Below are positions 57,832 to 61,388 of a stretch of DNA of 61,388 nt, in pieces (within the stretch, counting starts at the first letter, position 1; each line of letters opens with the position of its first letter). The notes beneath the pieces are model-generated. The model was not told where the DNA came from and searched no databases. It was given only the letters and a program-made list of their open reading frames with translations. Position numbers and translations under genes: made by a program. Location: NCBI GenBank assembly GCA_027596075.1, contig JADGJC010000247.1, positions 1 through 61,388 on the forward strand. Reading direction: 5' to 3'. Origin of the DNA: Rhizophlyctis rosea. Its lineage: Eukaryota; Chytridiomycota; Chytridiomycetes; Rhizophlyctidales; Rhizophlyctidaceae.

Positions 57832-60800
57832 CGTTTCTTCAGCATATCGTACGTTTTGACGCAAACGGGTATCAGCTCAGTAATGAGCCGTCGAAGGCGA
57901 TTAAAATCTTCGGCGTCGGGGTTGTTTGGATCCTCGAGTCTGACTAGATCCTCACGATCTGTAGCTATCTCCGTTTTGAGTCTTTCGATGAAGTTTCGAT
58001 CCGACTCGAGCTTGTTGTGTCACACTTCGGCGAGCTCTTCCTGTTCTAGTTTCTCCTCCGCTTCTTCCACAAGGTGTTCGTTCCGGAGGATCTTCATCCG
58101 GAGCGCATCTCGTCCAAGTTCTCGCAGCATTTTTTCTAGCACATCGCAACCAAACACGACCACCACACTACATCGCGTTTGACCCGCGGAACTGTACGTC
58201 ATTGGGTTTTTGACCTGGCTTACACCTATAGCGTCCTTCAACACGAGGATAGTTATACCAGGATTGTCAACGATTTTGACGATATACTTCATGTCCTCCT
58301 CCTTGATCGGTACTCGGTCGTCCGTTTTCGTCGGTGGATTAGCCCACTCTTGCGGCATATCCTTCAGGCGATCGCAGATCATGACCTACTCGGAGCGGTT
58401 TGGTTAAAACCAGTACTAACAAATAATGACTTCGATGCCGACCTGTGCTTCCATGACGAAATCAAGTATGTACAACGGCACTCTTCCGTCGATGAGATTG
58501 AGATAATGCCGGCGTACAGCATCTTCCAAATCAGATTTTGAGGCACCTTCGGGGGCAGTTTGGAGAGCAATGTCGAAGGTCCGAAAGAAGGTCTTATCAT
58601 TGAAAAGGAACTGGTGACGCCGTACTTTTTGCCATGAAGCCACTACAATGAAACGAGATGATCAATTCAGCAGTGACTCTTCATCTATCATGGAAACTCA
58701 AACCTACTCAAGTGTTCCGCGCGTTTCTTTATCACATTCCGCAACTCCTCATCGTTCTCGTTCATTTCATCGTTCTGGTCCATGATTTGTGGTTCCTTTG
58801 GCTTGGACGGTGCAGACTTCTTTTCTCTCGATTTGGACGGACGAGATATCGCTTTCCTAGGTTTGGATGGACCAGCCGTTTCGATGTAGTCTAAGTCTTC
58901 TGGATCATCTGTCCCATCTGATTCGTCCGCTTCCAAATCCACCACTTGCTGGTCACCATTTGGCCCATCGTCACCGTTGTCGCTGCCATTCTCCACCACC
59001 GTCGATTCATCCTCCGTCTCATCAGTATTGCCTCCTACCCCGCCACGTGCACTGCCATTTTCATCTTCCTCAAATTCCATGGGCCGTTTGCGAGAGATCT
59101 TCCCTGTGTTGGTCACTGCTCCTCCAGCATCCACACTGCCATTTCCGCCATCGTCACACTCCCTTCGCTGTTTCCGAGGGGTCCTCCCTGCCGTACCTAA
59201 GCTAACAACATCTCGCCAAAATGACATGGAGTTGGTCAGGAAGCCCGGTTCTTTGTCACCTGAAGGCCAATGCGTGCGAGAGCCTTTCCCATTCTTTTTG
59301 GCTTTGGCAGTCTTTTTGGCTTCGGCAGATCTCAGGTCTGGCTCAGAACCTGCCACGCCATTGCCGGTATGGTGGAGCGGAGTTGATGAAGATATATTTG
59401 CGTCAGGTATATGGGCTGTTGCCGCGTTCGTGTCCGGTTCGGTGGATTTGTGTTCTGGAATTGAGGTTGTGTCTTCTTCAGATCCGTCATACATTCCGAA
59501 GATGTCATTTAGTTCCTCCATCAGGGACAAAAGTACATCAGATTTGGACGTTCCCTCAAGGTTGACGTTATTCCGTTGCGGCAGGGATGTATGGGTATCA
59601 GTCGATGGGTTGATGCTGACGGCATTAGCGCCATTTGGATCCGGAGATGGTGATCGGAGCGCATCAACATCTTCCGGAGGAGGGGATGGATAAGGCTTGG
59701 AAGCTGATGGAGTAGGCAGTACAGGGTCATTGAAGCGAAGGGTGGAGTTGAATCAGATGCAGAGGTTGACGAGATTGTTATGTCTTCCGTAATGGGATCA
59801 TTCGAGACTGCTACTGGCGAGGAAGGCATATTGATGATGGAAGACGCAGCCGTCTCTTCCGTGGTGGTAGCATTTGATTCCACCGCTGAAGGCGAAGAGG
59901 AATCAGGGGATACCAGTGTATCCATAACCGCAGTATCGGCATCATGTGCGCTCGCGAATGGCAATGATGGCGTGATGGTTTGATTTCCTCCTTGCAACAG
60001 CTCACCGGTATCAACGTCCATTCGGGAAGATACAGCTGTTTCGACTGTGTCCCATCCGTGCTTTCTGGCCAAAAACGAAACTAAATGACTAAGATCAGCA
60101 ACTTGCAATGTTCAGTGCATGGTGATGGGCAGATGCTTACAATCAAACTGGAGAATGATATGCTTTTTGCCCGTTCTGCTCGTTGGTTTGGACCTCAGAG
60201 TACCTTTCCATTTACTTGTCATGGTAACCTGACCTTGGAAATGTTCGTAACTTCGACGGGCTTCAAAATGGTCTTCGAAGAGCACTTTATATGTATCACG
60301 GATGGGAGCAGAAACCCCAAGGTTGTTGGGAAGCAGGTTACGTATCCGATCCGGAATGCTGCGCCGATCTTCATCTGAAACCTTTTGTCTGGGCAATTTG
60401 ACAGACACAAACGGTTTGGATTTGGACTGATGTTCTATCGTCATTTCCCTAACAAAAGATGTCAATATATACGGAGAGCAGTGAATGGAGGTTCACTAGT
60501 TAACCGTGTTTGTTCGGTCAAGCCTTGTTTTGGCATACCCTCCTTTTTATTCATACAGGTTGGACAGAGACCATCGACGAGAACTTCACCGCCAGCAGTC
60601 TTACAGGTGACGCAAATTTCCTCGCTACTTTTGGAGGACGGTGCAAAGGAGGATTCGTTTTGATTGGGATTGACGATTCTGTTGGAGAGCGTATGTTGTT
60701 TTGAGGATGGTGATGGTAATTTATGCATTCGCGGCGGTAGCGTTATGTCAGCCAACCCCTAAAAGTTTATAAGCCATGAGAGATCTTTTTGAAGGTTCAG

Positions 60801-60872
60801 AGAGTAAGGGATGCTTCAACTTACGCGTGGAACGCCAGAGGTGGCGCTTTGGCTGGGTGAGCCGTCCTCCAT
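57804..60872 (-). pseudogene. Unrecognised multi-exon gene with an in-frame stop and an apparent frameshift
   Basis: The start at 60872 codes MEDGSPSQSATSGVPR, joined to GLADITLPPRMHKLPSPS and a CxxC...CxxC knuckle (ICVTCKTAGGEVLVDGLCPT plus CMNKKE). Later exons give LPNNLGVSAPIRDTYKVLFE and SFLARKHGWDTVETAVSSRM, then a long acidic and basic disordered region. A folded-looking C-terminal part follows (WQKVRRHQFLFNDKTFFRTF, then NLIDGRVPLYILDFVMEAQ and YIVKIVDNPGITILVLKDAI), ending in a coiled coil. The frame changes near 59740 without a usable intron. TGA at 58020-58022 then cuts the coiled coil, which continues in phase (HNKLESDRNFIERLKTEI) to TAG at 57804-57806. No family was recognised. 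It may be a decaying gene, or a real gene with two sequence errors. Confidence 0.5.
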
Positions 60873-61388
60873 TGCGAAGTTTGGAGGACTGGTCACCAGG
60901 CTGGGGAGGACAGTAGCAAAGAAAAAGAGGTCATGACTGATAGTATGACTGATAGTCACCAAGGAAAGTAACTATGGTCAGTGACAAAGTGAAGGAGGGA
61001 CGACGTGCGCTTGACGATGCAGAGGCTTTTCCTCACCTCTCAGTCTCCTACTTCTCCTACTTCCTCTTGTGCACTGTGCAAACACTCGCTGGCTGGCTTG
61101 GCAGGTTGTAAAGCTGGGCCATGTCCGAACGTGGACCACAAACCACCACAACCAAAGTCCGAATAGCCAGCTGGCTACAGTGGCTAGGGGAGAGAACGTG
61201 TGTGGCAAAATTAATGTGTTACAAAGTCCCAAGAAGGCAAATTCAGTCTGCCGTTTGGGGCTTCGATTGAAAAATGGTGAAATTCACGTGATGTGCTGCC
61301 TCACGACCTCCTGGTCTTCCAGGGTGATACAAAGGACGAGCCCCACTAAGCCTCGATGTCCAGGACCCTGAACGCATTACCCGGAGTA
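60873..61388. other. Right-end spacer
   Basis: About 515 bases to the window edge: the promoter side of the preceding minus-strand gene. A small direct repeat (ATGACTGATAGT twice, 60933-60957) is present. No gene was recognised. Confidence 0.4.

Overview
The window is fungal nuclear DNA. The genes are broken by many short GT-AG introns (mostly 50-100 bases). Fungal hallmarks are present: a chitin synthase, a fungal-type ATP sulfurylase with a dead APS-kinase-like domain, the GTP/GDP mitochondrial carrier Ggc1 and a BAR-SH3 protein. Gene make-up (DUF599 protein, membrane-anchored expansin-like protein, PPPDE-thioredoxin-PUL fusion, a TnpB-like remnant) fits an early-diverging fungus such as a chytrid. 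That placement is inference, because no rRNA or marker gene is present to test it.

Layout from left to right. 0-16 kb is dense housekeeping: TAF8 (+), the HECT ligase UBE3C/Hul5 (-), enolase (+), a PPPDE-thioredoxin-PUL protein (-), a hypothetical protein (-) and ATP sulfurylase (-). 16.2-19.6 kb is a 3.4-kb transposable element with 70-73-base terminal inverted repeats flanked by TA. It holds a degraded, intron-bearing gene whose C-terminal pieces look like a TnpB/Fanzor nuclease. 19.65-26 kb has a DUF599 membrane protein (-), the deubiquitinase USP5/Ubp14 (+) and the tail-anchor insertion factor Get4 (-). 26-33 kb has a doubtful gene, an R3H protein (+), a stand-alone reverse-transcriptase-type zinc-binding protein (+) and a small secreted Cys-rich protein (-).

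34-45 kb carries a BRD8-like bromodomain protein (-), cytochrome b5 (+), a BAR-SH3 protein (-), Ggc1 (-), a broken glycerophosphodiester phosphodiesterase (-) and an MFS-type transporter (-). 45-47.7 kb is a long stretch without convincing genes. A chitin synthase (+) and an expansin-like membrane protein (+) follow. 54-61 kb holds a broken BTB gene (-), an ER J-domain protein (+), a possible TET/JBP-like 2-oxoglutarate oxygenase (-) and a long unrecognised protein with an in-frame stop and an apparent frameshift (-).

There is no operon-like organisation. Loose themes are protein quality control (UBE3C, PPPDE-PUL, USP5, Get4, J-domain protein), chromatin and transcription (TAF8, BRD8-like) and the cell surface (chitin synthase, expansin-like, Cys-rich secreted protein). 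The most interesting part is the TIR element with its TnpB/Fanzor-like remnant, together with a short sequence near its left end that recurs in two introns of the neighbouring DUF599 gene. Exon borders were read by eye from splice signals and reading phase, so they are predictions.
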